The notes below the pieces were generated by a model, which was not told where the DNA came from, ran no database searches, and worked only from the letters and a program-made list of their open reading frames with translations. Positions 21,294-33,027 of a DNA stretch of 64,000 bases are shown in pieces. Origin of the DNA: Gnetum montanum (Eukaryota; Streptophyta; Gnetopsida; Gnetales; Gnetaceae); the NCBI GenBank assembly GCA_015680685.1, contig MNCI01001062.1:145115-209114 (forward strand). Reading direction: 5' to 3'. Made by a program: the position numbers and the translations under genes. Every line of letters starts with the position of its first letter. Position 1 is the stretch's first letter.

Positions 21294-22920
21294 AGAGGTA
21301 ACTAAATCCTAAGTTGAAGTAGATTGTCAAAGAGGAAATAGAACAGCTCCTTAAGGTGGGGTTCATCTATCCCATCATAGATAATGAGTGGGTTAGTCCA
21401 CTTGTAATTATGCCAAATAAAGGTGGCAAGTGGTGGATCTTTAAAGGTGGTAAGTGGTGGGTCTGCATCGACTTTAGGCTATTAAATATGGCAACATTTA
21501 AAGATCATTTTCTATTGCCATCTATAAACCAAGTGTTGAACACTATATTCAGGCATTGCTATTATAGATTCTTAGATGGTTATAGTGGCTATAACTAAAT
21601 CCAGATTGCACCCGAAGATTAGGCCAAAACATTCACAAGTCCTTAAGGGACTTTTGCATATTGCAAGATGTTGTTTAATCTATGCAATTCCCTATAATAT
21701 TCTAATGCTTGATCCTTAGTAGTTTTCAATTGCAAATTGGTAGCTAGGTAAAGGTCTTTATGGATGACTTTTCTACCTATGGGGCTACATTTGAGCAAGC
21801 CCTGAATCACCTTGAGTAAGTATTAAAAAGATGTGTTGAAACAAACCTTAAGCTTAATTGACAGAAAATCCATTTAATGGTCCAAGAAGATATAGTACTA
21901 GGGCATAGAATTACTCAAGTGGGGATTGAGGTAGACCCAAGAAAGATAAGGGTCATCTAAGGAATCACATGCCAACCACAGATAATCAACGACGTTCAAT
22001 CATTCCTTAGACACACTGGCTAGTATTGGTAGTTCATAGAGAATTTCTCTAAGATCATAAATCCATTGGTCAAGCTTAAAAAGAAAGATGCTCCATTCAT
22101 CTAGACCAAGGAGTGTGAACATGCATTCCAACAACTAAAGAATAAACTTGTGAAAACTCCAATTCTACGAGCACTAGATTGGTCCAAACCATTTCATATA
22201 ATGATGAATGCATCTAATTATGCCTTGGGAGTTGCACTTACACAATTGGACAATAAGAAATGTTCATATTACATCCACTGCATGAGCTGAAGCATTGTGG
22301 GTGCATAGTTGAATTACACCAAAACTAAGAGAGAACTAATGGTAGTGGTGTATGCTCTCAAAAAGTTCAAGCACTATGTGCTTGGCTATAAAGTGTTTCT
22401 GCACATAGATCACAGTGCCATCTACTTCCTAATGAACAAGCCAATAGTGAGCCCCCATATCATATGATGGCTTGTGACATTGCAAGAATTCGATCTCACA
22501 ATGGTAGATCAAAAAGGAACTAAGAATGTGATCACTGACCATCTCTCTCAGTTAAGATGGGATAACAAAGAGGAGGAGAGCCTGCTCTCTGATCAATTTC
22601 TAGATGAACTTCTCTTTAAAAGAGTAATAAATGAACAAATGCCTATAGAAAAAAAATGGTATGATGGCATCCTCACTTACCTTCTTACTTAGGAGATGCC
22701 ATAAGATCTAGACTTTAGAAAGAAATAATAGTTTCTTTGTGGGGCTAAGTACTTCATGGAAATCAATGGAAACCTTTACAAGGTGTGCATCAATGCCTTG
22801 GTTCATTGGTATGTCCCTAATGTAGACCAATTGTGTGTTCTCTAGGATGCTCATGAAGGCCCTTGCAGAGGCCACTATGCTAGAAGGTGCATGATCATAA
22901 AAATCTTGATGGTAGGATAT
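21294..22920 (+). pseudogene. pol fragment of element D: RT, RNase H, start of integrase
   Basis: Seen across frames: LNPKLK, VKEEIEQLL, YPI.DNEWVSP, CIDFRLLN, FLDGYSGYN and the RT catalytic VFMDDF at 21754-21771. Then LGHRIT (near 21901) and the RNase H region with ASNYALG (near 22210), TKRELMVVVYAL (near 22325), FLHIDHSAI (near 22397) and DHLSQL (near 22537). The integrase zinc-binding HEGPCRGHYARR lies near 22854. This is the order of Ty3/gypsy pol. Many stops and at least two frameshifts make it dead. The sequence GGTAGGATAT is broken by solo LTR E. Confidence 0.75.
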
Positions 22921-23703
22921 TGATGAGCCACGATATCGCGTACACAATATCGCATCCTGCCTATCTTTTATAAATAAGAGGCGGCACCCTTTGTTCCAAG
23001 ATAGTTAGACTTAGACCCTTAGCCAGATTCTTGTAGTTTAGTCATTCCAGAGTTAGAATTATTTCTGTGTGCCCGCAGTAGGAGTCATAGAGTGAATGGA
23101 TCTTTATTCAAGTAATTTGTACTTGAGCACACATTTGTGTATAGCAATAAAGACGAACTTTATGATAAACCCTGTAGCATACAGATTAAGCTAATTATTA
23201 ATTAATTATTTTTGAATGTTTAATGATTTCCTAGTTAATTAATATCTCTCTCAACCTTCACCCCCCTTAGTTAAATACACTCAATATGACCGCTTCAAGC
23301 ATATGTGTAGTGCTTGGTAACCTAGTAATGATTAGCGTTTGGTAATCCCAATAGCATTGCACTAGTTCAAGATGTGTATGGCAAGTGAGAATGGATACTA
23401 GTGTTAAGAACATTTAGAAACTAGCTAATGAATAGTTAATGTAAGTTAGCCACTTAGTTCTCTCTCCCTCTCCTTTATTAGCAAAAGACATAAAAAAAAG
23501 AAAAAAGCTATAAAAATCATATACCTCAAGCTTACTTAACCATACAACCGTGACAATATAAGTAAGTTTGGGAAGATAACGATTAACTAACCCTAAGTGT
23601 TCCATTAAGGCACGTAAGCACTTAGTCCTTGGAGTTCGACTGGATCATGTGTGAAACACTCGTATTCGTATGGTTGAGTGTAGGGGTACCTCACCACTCA
23701 TCA
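22921..23703 (+). repeat. Solo LTR E inserted in pol of element D
   Basis: 783 bp, TGATGAG...CTCATCA, flanked by GATAT (22916-22920) and GATAC (23704-23708), a 5-bp duplication with one mismatch. The pol frame continues on the other side. U3 is short: one GATATC (22932) and one AATATC, then TATAAATA at 22969-22976. Confidence 0.85.
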
Positions 23704-24812
23704 GATACTATTGACCTACAATCTTCAAGGATGCCCACTAGTTTGTCCAATCCTATGAACGCTATCAACAAGATGGTAGGATGACCACTCAAATGGAGGG
23801 TCCTCAATAGTGGATTCAACCATTGGAGCCCTTTAACATATGGAACATAAACTTCATGGATCCCATCACACCCATGTATAATGGAAAGGCATACATCATC
23901 GTAGCATTTGACTACTACACCAAATGGGCAAAAGTAATAACTGTCACCAATTGTACATCATCCACTACTACTCAATTTGTATAACAAAATGTTGTAAATA
24001 GGTTTGGGATGCCACATGCATTGATTTCTAATAATGAAACTCATTTTACACATGCCACTTTTCAAAAACTCATGCAATGCTTAGGGGTCAAACATAAATT
24101 AACAACACCCTATCACCCCCAAGCCAACAGTTAAGTAGAGGTAACTAATAGGGAAATCACAAAGATTCTAACAAGGACCATAAGCAAATATCAGAGAGAC
24201 TGGAGCACAAAACTCAACGATGCCTTTTGGGCCTATTGCTCAACATGGAAGCTCCCTATTAGTTACTCTCCCTATGAGTTAGTGTATGGGAAACTTCCAA
24301 CACTCTTAATTCACTCCGAGCTCCATACACTCTCAACAGCCTATGATCTGAACCTTGACCGAAGCCTAGCATAAAGAGAAAGATTGATCAACCTAAATGT
24401 GCTAGATGAAAATCAATTAGTGGACCTATCTTTGAATGAAGTGTAAAAGGCATTCAACAAGTAACGTCATGACCTTATAATACAAAAAGTAAAATTTCAA
24501 CTTGGAGATAAGGTTCTCTATTGGAATCCCACACATGTACCCTAGAAAAAAAAATTCCAAATGTTGTGGGAGGGACCTTATATAATTGATGGAACCTTTT
24601 GCTCTAGGGCCATGTTAATCTACAAACCTGAGAACCTAAATAAAAAGTAGTTAGTCAACATCCAACAAGTGAAACCTTTCCTAGAGCCAAGACAAGCCAA
24701 TGAAACTACTACCTCATTAGATGAACAACCATGCTCTATATTCTGCATCTCCTCCTTTCAACTCAATTGTGGACGAGATGGCCATCCATGCCTACTACAC
24801 ACATGGCTCCTT
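23704..24812 (+). pseudogene. pol fragment of element D: integrase core and C-terminus
   Basis: Reading on from the solo LTR: YYWPTIFKDAH, then FMDPITP, YIIVAFDYYTKWAKV, a NNETHF block (near 24033), TPYHPQANS (near 24103) with the following VEVTNREI (catalytic Glu), YSPYELVYGK and GDKVLYW...GPYIID. These match the integrase catalytic core and C-terminal domain of Athila-type elements. Scattered stops only; the frame is otherwise well preserved. The end, around the text for DGHP, is homologous to the end of the gag-protease frame of G (33027). That identifies where pol has been removed in G. Confidence 0.75.
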
Positions 24813-26869
24813 AGTTTTTCACTTTTTGTTTTACACATTTTTGTTTTATACTTTGTTGATTTTTATCTCTTTTTGATTTTTTTTCTATTGATTTTCTCAA
24901 TTTTTTGTTTTACAACATTGTTAGCATGTTTTATCTTTCTTGAATATTTTATACTTTCTTGTATATTTTATATTTTATATTTTACTTTATTTTTTGTGAG
25001 TGACTTTTCACTATTTTTAATAATAAAAGAGCTTTAGTACCGCATGACATAGTGCCAATGTTGCTATTTACTAATGGTGGTTTATGCTTAATGTTGTGAT
25101 TGTTAATGTCTAGTTTCTATTTTTGAATTCTGATGTGTGATCACTAAGACATGGTTTATTTTTCATGGAACAGGCAGTGAGTCCACGACATCCATCCATT
25201 CACAAACTCTATGGTTTTTCTTGTTTTGGAAGTTGGAGATTCCTTTCATTAAATAAATTTTTAATAAATTGATGACCTCGATAGTTTCTATAATTAGGAA
25301 GAATTCAAAGGTTTGCACAAGGTGTGACTTCAAGGGGACTCAATACTCCTTGTACTCTTTACTTACTTGGGTGCTTGAGTGTTTTCATAGACTTCTCACC
25401 ATTCCATGTCATCCAATAATAAGAAGTCAAATAAAGTCTTTGCATAATGTGGTTTCCATCCAAAAAGAAAGAAAAGAAAAAAAAACAAGAACAAAATAAA
25501 ATAAAATAAACAAAAAAAACATGATGGAAATTCAAAGCACATCCCTTAGACGAATAAATAGGCTACAAGCATCGATTATGGGACTAGAAAGACATGTTAC
25601 CCATGGCTGAAGATCCCCTCTAACTAAGGCCCTCTCTCACTTCTTGCTTTCTTCTCTTCTCTTTATAAAATGGTGGTTGTTCTATGGGACCACTCTTGTG
25701 TCTTAAGGGGGTGGATTAGTCTTGAAATGGTGATGCAAAGTCATTGAAAGTAGTTGGTTTTGATCTGGACTAAGGATGGATCTTCTCAGGTCACTTTAAA
25801 CACAAACTTCACAAGGGACTTGTTATGACCTCAATTTGGGATTTCATCCCACCTTCTTAGTCATCCATCTATGGTACCCATAACTCACCTCATTATCGAT
25901 TTTTATGTTATGCTTGATGTCTTACTTTGACATCTTGGAATTCTTAGATAGATTCTTTCTGGTTGGTCCTTAACTTTTCATGACCATTAATCACCTATGG
26001 GGCCTACAGACTCCTAAGTTGATGTTATGCAAAGGAAGAAAGGGCATGTGCCTATTATTGGGAGGACCCACTTGCAGGTCTCTTGGTTTGAATAGTTAAG
26101 TCCCTTACCTTAGACATTACTACAATCCTATCTTTCGCATGTCCCATTGTGTATCTCACTCCGTGCTTCTTAAACTCTCATAAAATTCATTCTCCAAACA
26201 ATTTTCTCAATTTTCTAAATTTTTTGAGCTCTAAGACCATCTTCTACTATTTTCATCATGTTTGTGGCTTTTTGGACTTCCGTTTAACTCTAATTTTACT
26301 CAGAAATTCCTTGTATTTTTGAAGTTTGACCAAAGTCAATGGTGATTAATAGCCATGTCGACTAGGGCTAGTCGATGGGGCCTCATCAACGCAAGCTAAA
26401 AACACTATATATACCATTGCATCCTTTGGAATTTTTATCATTTGCTTCACAACAAGAGGGGAGTTTTTGCCAATTTTTTAGAGCCCAAAAACCTTCTAGA
26501 GCCCATAACTTTATAACCGTTTGTCCAACTCACTCTATTCGTCAATCCTACACTACCAGAGGTAGGTTCTTAGTCATGGGGGCTGCAAACCTTAAGGTTT
26601 TCGATGAAATTTTTTGAAAATTTTTCTAACTTCCCCAAAGGGTTAATGAATACAATGATATGAAACCATCAATTTTTGAGAGTTAACCCTTTCAACATCC
26701 TCCAATATGACTTATTAACATTAAAACATAAATAAAATAATAATTAAAATTGATCAAATCAGCCATAATCACAACTTAGCCAAGTGTAAGTTTCCCAAGG
26801 CTATAAGGTATCACAAATTTTTTCATGTTACACACTAATTGCTAACCCGTGGTCATGTTGTGATTGTAG
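24813..26869 (+). other. Middle region of element D
   Basis: Non-coding, with the shared landmarks: a long T-rich tract (24813-25020), GTGACTTCAAGGGGACT near 25325, an A-rich tract (25462-25520), CATCCCTTAGACGAATAAATAG near 25541, ATTGGGAGGACCCACTTG near 26058, and a polypurine-like TTAGTCATGGGGGCT at 26570-26584. It ends with TTGCTAAC (26839-26846) and an AG at 26868-26869. Confidence 0.55.
26373..26414 (+). promoter_or_regulatory. Internal U3-like promoter of element D
   Basis: ATGGGGCCTCATCAA (from 26375) followed by a TATA-like ACTATATATACC. The same 15 bases occur in this element's own 3' LTR U3 (27970-27984), before TATAAATA near 28003. The block is about 465 bp before the ORF2 ATG, close to the ~490 bp in element A. 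Promoter function is inferred. Confidence 0.5.
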
Positions 26870-27720
26870 ATGATGCCAAGACTGAAACAACCACAAGAGG
26901 GAGGACCATCTCAACCAAGGGAGAAACAACCTAGAACTAGAAGGGGCCAACAAGAACAAGCCCAAGAACAAGTAGAAGAAACCAATGCAATGAGACCTCT
27001 TTGGGAGGAGCCCAAAGTGGAATCTATTAGACAAATTCCCAAAGAATATGCTACAACAAAATAATCACAACGAGGAGAGGCACCAAGGCCTATACCAAAA
27101 CTTGAAGTCACATTAACACAATATTGCCTCAACACAATCAAGCCCTGTGATGTCCAATGCTCAATTCTTTAGGAATTGAACTTTGGGCCATTTTTAGAGC
27201 ATGCTCCAGTAGAAGTAAAGACATAATTGCAAACCCATCCAATGTAGCCAATCATCACTTCTATTAGGGAGTGGTACATGGGAGAGACATACCTCTTCTG
27301 GAACAACAAAAGGGTAGGCTCCATGGTGAAGATCAAAGATATTCAAGTATCCTACTTAGCTGAAGCCATTGCACAAGCTTTGGGGTTGCCTGATTTTGGG
27401 ACATAATTGGCAGAGCTGTCTATGCAAGCTAATCCAAAGGCCAAAAAGGAGTGGACCTAGTGGTGTTACAGGGTTGATTGTAGGGGGTTTGGTGCACTCA
27501 CACTGGTGGAATGCATATACTTCAAGATAGCAGCCTATCAGCTTAATTCGATGATGAGGCCTAATAAGGTGATTGCCTTCTTCGCTTGTTACATGTGCTT
27601 GAAGTTGGAGAAGGTCTGTTGGAGCCTCAGGAGCCTCCACTGCTTAGGACCGTGTGAGCTTTTTAGACAGTCTTCCTGCCATTAGAGGATTTGCTATTTG
27701 ATTTTTGCTGATGTTTAATT
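26870..27720 (+). pseudogene. ORF2 of element D (truncated, stops)
   Basis: ATG 26870 immediately follows TTGTAG. A Gln/Arg/Pro-rich leader (~60 residues) is followed by the ORF2 domain: ELNFGPFLEH, GETYLFWNNK, LGLPDFGT, VECIYFKIAAYQL. These match the corresponding positions of element A. Several in-frame stops (for example at 27062, 27171, 27221). It ends near 27720 without the long coiled-coil half seen in A, so it is either truncated or a shorter version. Function unknown. Confidence 0.6.
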
Positions 27721-27868
27721 TTGTGTCATGAATACCCCAATTTGTAATTTTATTAATTCGTACACTTGGGCACTTAGTTTTGTTATGTCAAGAGTCAGTC
27801 AATAATCCCATACCTTTCCAATTTTGTAAAAAAACTTGAGAATGAGTTTTCATTCAATTGTGGGAGTT

Positions 27869-28780
27869 TGATGGGCGTCAAAGTGTCACGTTAATGGGCT
27901 TCCACTAACACGGCCTTGTTGATGAGCCCCCATTGATGGGGCTACATTGACGTAGTGTTTGCTACGTCTATGGGGCCTCATCAATGCAGGGTCTGTTCTT
28001 GCTTATAAATACATGCCAACTCGCTGTGTTTAGGCATCATTTAATCATAGTTGTAGTGAGGCTCTTATAGTTTTTCCATTTGAAAGTTAGAATATTTTCC
28101 TAAGTGCCTATAGCAGGAGTCATTGAGTGTATGGATTTTTATTTAAGCATTGTTTTAACTAAGCATAATAGCGTGTGCAACAATAAAAATGAGCTTCTTA
28201 ATAAACCTTATAGCATTTTGGATAGTTTAAATGTTTCATTCGTGCATTTAATGTTTTTAGCTATTTATTCAATGTTTTCTAGTAATTAAGCTAATTAAGT
28301 AGTTAAGTAAGATAAGCTAAATAGCAATTAAGTAAACACATAATTACGACTACTTCAAGTATGCATATGACGTTTGATAATCCCAGTAGTGCTTAATGCT
28401 TGATAAGCCAACAACGTTGTATGTTTTCAGGATGTGTATGACAAGTGGGACTAGATATTTATGTTAGGACTAGTTATACAATAGTTAGCCCATTAGATTA
28501 AAGTAGACATTAAATTACTTTATTCTTTATCCTATTTATTTGAAGCACCAAAACTACAAAGTATAAAATGACAAAAATCATATCCCTCAATTACACTTCA
28601 CGATACCTTTGTACATCACAAGTGTAATTAGGAAGACAACAAACGACCATTAGGGCAAGGTTCACTTCCTAGATGACTAGTGTATCGAAAGACATAGAGT
28701 CCACAAAATTCAATTGGATTGTGCGTGAATGCTTCATGATTTGTCTGGTTGAGCGTATGGGTACCTTTCATCACTCATCG
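27869..28780 (+). repeat. 3' LTR of element D
   Basis: 912 bp, starting TGATGGG after a GTGGGAGT polypurine tract and ending CACTCATCG. U3 (27869-28000) has repeats of GATGAGCCCC / GATGGGGC / GGGGCCTCATCAA instead of GATATC, then TATAAATA near 28003. The hairpin module is CTACTT 28350-28355 with AAGTGG 28443-28448 (one G.T). Confidence 0.75.
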
Positions 28781-28862
28781 GATAGGAAGTGGAAGATGGA
28801 TTCAACTACCAAGAGATTTGTTATATAATTGAACATTTGAGATAAAAAAATTTGTATAACTC

Positions 28863-29843
28863 TGATGAGACGCGATATCGTATGGGCCGCGATATCGCAT
28901 ATGCGATATCGTGGCCGCCGCGATATCGCGTCGTCCCCTACGATATCGCATATGCAATATCGCGGTCCGCTGCCAAATCTATAAATAAGAGGCGGCACTC
29001 CCCTTATTTTCCATCCTAGGCTTAAAGTAGGGAAACTCTAGCAGTTTGATCACTCCAGAGATAGAATATTTTCCATGTGCTCGCAGTAGGAGTCCCCAAG
29101 TGAACAGATCTTTATTCGAGCAGCTTTGTACCTGAACGCAAGTTGTGTACGGCAATAAAGACGAGCTTTGTGGATAAACCTTGCAATGCATGGAGTAGGA
29201 TTTATTATTTGTTATTTCTTACCTGTTATTTATTACCTACATTAGCGCGGCATGAGTACGACTTGATTACTAGCATTAACGAATGTGTACGGCTAATCAA
29301 GGAATCGGTTGCTCATCGCGATTAGTCTCTCTCACCCTCAACTCCTAGAATGCGGGATGAGTACCACTTGATTACGAGCATCTACGGGTGTGTACGGCTA
29401 GTCAAGGAATCGACTTCTTATCACGTTTAGGCTAGTTAAGTGCCTCAGTATGACCACTTCGAGCACGTGTGTTACGTGTGGTGATCCCAGTAACGATTAG
29501 CATTTGGTAGCCACAGTTGCATAGTTCAGGGTGTGTACGGTAAGTGGGAACGGATGCTGACGCTAGTTAACTTAGACTTAGGTCCTTAGTTAGAGTTAGT
29601 TAGCTCTCTCAACTCTTCACCTCATAGCATAGGAGAAAAACCATAAAAGACCATAAAAATCATATACCTCAAACTTACTTAACCATACACCGTGACAACA
29701 ACAAGTAAGTCTGGGAAGACAACGAATGATTAACCCCAAGTGTTCTATGGGGCGTTTAGGCATTTAGTCGCGGAGTTCAACCAAATCACGTGTGCTACGC
29801 TCGTTTCATATGGTTGAGTGTAGGGGTACCTTGCCACTCATCA
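28863..29843 (+). repeat. 5' LTR of element G
   Basis: TGATGAG...CTCATCA. Five GATATC (28874, 28891, 28905, 28922, 28942) plus AATATC, then TATAAATA at 28980-28987. Two full hairpin modules: CTTGATTA 29262-29269 with TAATCAAG 29294-29301, enclosed by ATGAG/CTCAT; and CTTGATTA 29367-29374 with TAGTCAAG 29399-29406. The CCACTT 29454-29459 / AAGTGG 29542-29547 module follows. Confidence 0.85.
28871..28987 (+). promoter_or_regulatory. U3 palindrome array and TATA box of LTR G
   Basis: The longest array in the window: five GATATC, mostly as GCGATATCGC, some overlapping ATATGCGATATC, then TATAAATA. Copy number differs between LTRs (five here, three in A, one in E), which suggests expansion and loss. 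Confidence 0.65.
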
Positions 29844-29863
29844 TTGGCACCGTTGCCGAGGAC
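29844..29863 (+). other. Primer binding site of element G
   Basis: TTGGCACCGTTGCCGAGGAC, the copy closest to the complement of the plant tRNA-Asp 3' end in this window. Confidence 0.8.
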
Positions 29864-29983
29864 TAAGTGTTTGTACGCTGAATAGAACATAAGGGATATC
29901 ACTCACATCGTTGTGAGCCTTAACGAACCTTCGGGTTAATCAACAAAAAAATTATATAACGGTAAGTTAGCACACCGATAAAA

Positions 29984-32900
29984 ATGTCTTCTTCTCATAA
30001 GAGCAACTCACCACCTAAGGATCATACACGAGACAGTCGGCAACATAAAACACATAACCAAAATCAGCCAAGTCCTAAACAATATAAGATGACATATACT
30101 CATCCCGATGAGTATATCCCTAATTTTACTTTTATTCTCCATCAGGACAAACAATTGCGGTGGAGAGCTTTGCAAGGTAACATCATGTTACCCCTAGATT
30201 GATCAATCTCTCACATGCTTTTCCATGCCCTGACACAGATAGGCATGACTAAACTATACGCTGAATACGTTGCAGAAGACTTTGACATGAGGGATTATTA
30301 TCCCACTGATGCCCAACGTATGAGAGACTTAAGGCAGGAGAGTCAACATACTCTTCTGAAGGGCAAAGCCCCACACGTCCTTAGCGAAATAGGAGATGAG
30401 GAACCCCTTATCATGGGTTCTTTAGCAAATGATGTTCCCCCTCCTAACGATGGTGAGGAGGAAGGGTATCAGAATCTATGATCAACGATCCATATCCCTG
30501 GTTCTGATGCCTGTGAACACCAGCTGTTCACAGAGGGAACAAACACTTGTGCTAAGGATGGGCACTTAGATCGTCACCACGATCGGGGCCGTAGCAACCG
30601 AAGAGAAGGCAAGAAACATCGTCGTGGCAATGGTTCCCCTTCTTCTTCCCCTTCTTCACATCATTCACCCTCTCCTTCCACATTTGGGCGTAGCCACCAT
30701 GAACATAAAGGTGAGGATAAAAGTAAGAAAGAAGAAAGACCTCGACAGGAAAGTCAAGAGAGAGGACAAGGGCAAGGACGTAGGGAGAGTAGGGAACAAC
30801 GCAGACATTATAGGCATCATGAAAGAGATGATCATGACGAGCCCCTACTCGCAACCCGAAGTATGCTTAACATAACGGAGGCAGTTAGGATTCCCACAAG
30901 GCATTTAAAGGATAGTCAGATCAAATGATTAGACATGAACAATATCCCATGATTTGAAGGGGGATACAATGCTAATCCGCAAATTCATTTACAGGCATTC
31001 CACAATGCCTGTGCCTTGTAGAATATAGACAGTGAGTGGCAAAAACTTAAGTTGTTCCCAAGGACACTCACTAAGGAAGCAGAGAGCTAGTACCAGTCCT
31101 TAGAACCGGAAACCATCAGGAGGTGGAGTACGATGCTAGAACTGTTCAATGAAAAGTATCAAACGTACTCTAGAGTGTCCAATTTGCGTAAGCAGATCCA
31201 AGGCTGGAAGCAAGGTCATCACGAACCCTTGGATGCTGCCATGGCCCGCTATGACACATTGTTACATCGTTGCCCAGGCCATGGGTACGCTCAGCAGGAT
31301 CAACTTTGCCACATCGTGGATGGGCTAAGGCATGAAACTAGAAGAACCCTTGGGACTTATGCCCAAGGGCGATNNNNNNNNNNNNNNNNNNNNNNNNNNN
31401 NNNNNNNNNNNNNNNNNNNNNNNNNNNNNNNNNNNNNNNNNNNNNNNNNNNNNNNNNNNNNNNNNNNNNNNNNNNNNNNNNNNNNNNNNNNNNNNNNNNN
31501 NNNNNNNNNNNNNNNNNNNNNNNNNNNNNNNNNNNNNNNNNNNNNNNNNNNNNNNNNNNNNNNNNNNNNNNNNNNNNNNNNNNNNNNNNNNNNNNNNNNN
31601 NNNNNNNNNNNNNNNNNNNNNNNNNNNNNNNNNNNNNNNNNNNNNNNNNNNNNNNNNNNNNNNNNNNNNCAAGTGAAACTCCACCACAACCCATTGGATA
31701 GCATCAGCAGTGGCAATACCCACAATCATGGGGGATGCCATCATCGAAATATCAGTACCCTTACCGGCAGCCTGACCCTTATGGATATTATGTGCAGCAA
31801 CTAATTTCTCCAAGTGACTCTATGAGTCACTCAACTCCCAACCGTCACTACCAAGTTCGGGAGTACTTCAGAAGGACTCCTTCTCCTCTGGGAGACACTC
31901 CATACCCACACCATCCTCCTAATCCACCCGCACCTCTTCCCCCATAAGTAGTTCCTGTAACACCTCCTGCTTCAACGATGCAAGGGGAACTTCCTCCTCA
32001 ACCACAACAACGTCATGCTGCGAGAGCTGTAACTATTCAACCTGCTGCTAGTTCTGACAACTGTAAAAAGAGAAGACCTTACTTCAAAACCAAAAGCCCA
32101 GACAAACTCTCGCAATAACAAGCGGTTGAGGCCATGTACACTCCTCCACCATCTAACACTTCGGAGCACCCTTCAGTCCAACAGAGCTTAACGCATATGA
32201 TTATGTTAACGCATACCGTAATTGACTGGATCAAGGTAGGCCACCTTCCTAGGAAACTAACTGACCCTAGGAGTCCCTTAATCTATTTACAGATTGCCGG
32301 AAATGAACCACATCAGGCTCTTCTTGACTCAGGTTCCAGAGTCAACTTAATTTCACGAGAGATGTATCACACCTGGAACCTGCCCCAACTTAAGAAGAGC
32401 AACATTCAACTAGAGTTGGCAGACCAGTCCATCACCATTCCTTTGGGATTTGTGGAGGACATCATTACCACTATGTGTGGTTGGTCTTACCCAGTTGATT
32501 TCTTGGTGATTGAAGTGAACAACAACGAAGGGGACTTCCCAATTATAATGGGAAGGGCATGGCTTAGTACAGTAGACGCATACCTTAGGATCCACGATCT
32601 TTCCTTAGAAATTTCTAAGATAAACATTTGTGGAAAGATCAAGAAGAGGAAAGTTCCATGCATCACATATAGTAATTCATCGGGTGATGACATGGAGGGA
32701 TGTTCATCTCCTCCATGTAGTAGGTGTGCCCAAGAAACGTTGAACCAAAGATGCCTGTATGTAGCAACCACACAAGAAGAAGAAGACACCCCGTGGTTGA
32801 CAGCTACTCGAAGGAGCAACAAAATATGCATAGAACGAACTAAGAAAACCCATGCCAACAACGAAGGCATAGACACATTGAAATATGAGCATTGCCAACT

Positions 32901-33027
32901 TTCACCCCTCAACCTAAGAACATCAGTTGGGAGAAGTTGGGCACTTCTACGAAATTCAAAAAAACGATCATTATTTCAGATCTCTCCCTTACAACTCAAT
33001 CATGGGGAAGATGGCCACCTATTCTAA
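29984..33027 (+). pseudogene. gag-protease of element G (N gap, no pol)
   Basis: ATG 29984 (MSSSHKSN). The N-terminal YIPNFTFILHQDK block, an Arg/Glu-rich tract to ~30880 and the capsid-like core at 31130-31370 run into the N gap. After the gap come the Pro/Tyr-rich linker and the protease: LLDSGS with catalytic Asp codon at 32326, VNLIS, LGFVEDI, YPVDFLVIE, FPIIMGRAWL. The frame from 32134 to TAA 33025 is uninterrupted. Stops occur earlier (30200, 30480). The protease C-tail leads straight into text homologous to the end of pol in element D, so RT/RNase H/integrase are missing. Confidence 0.75.
31374..31669. other. Assembly gap (296 N)
   Basis: The matching part of element B (~17101-17693) is about 590 bp, so roughly 300 bp more are missing than the N run suggests. 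Confidence 0.95.

Larger units (their letters stand above)
21294..28780 (+). mobile_element. Element D: old Athila-like element, only copy with RT-RNase H-integrase
   Basis: It starts abruptly inside pol, next to the insertion site of element B and the L1 remnant, so its 5' LTR and gag are lost. Order: RT/RNase H/integrase N-part (21294-22920), inserted solo LTR E, integrase core and C-part (23704-24812), middle region, ORF2 and 3' LTR (27869-28780). Its LTR U3 motifs differ from those of A, B and G, so it is a related but distinct family. Confidence 0.75.

Noticed and set aside
28861-28987. GATATC array as a CRISPR-like or satellite array
   Set aside because: Units are too short and irregular, and the array always sits before an LTR TATA box.
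30552-30875. Open frames of 100 (minus) and 83 (plus) codons
   Set aside because: Same low-complexity gag region, in element G.
31325-31813. Open frames of 114-162 codons on both strands
   Set aside because: They cross the 296-N gap. Only the plus-strand gag frame on either side is supported.
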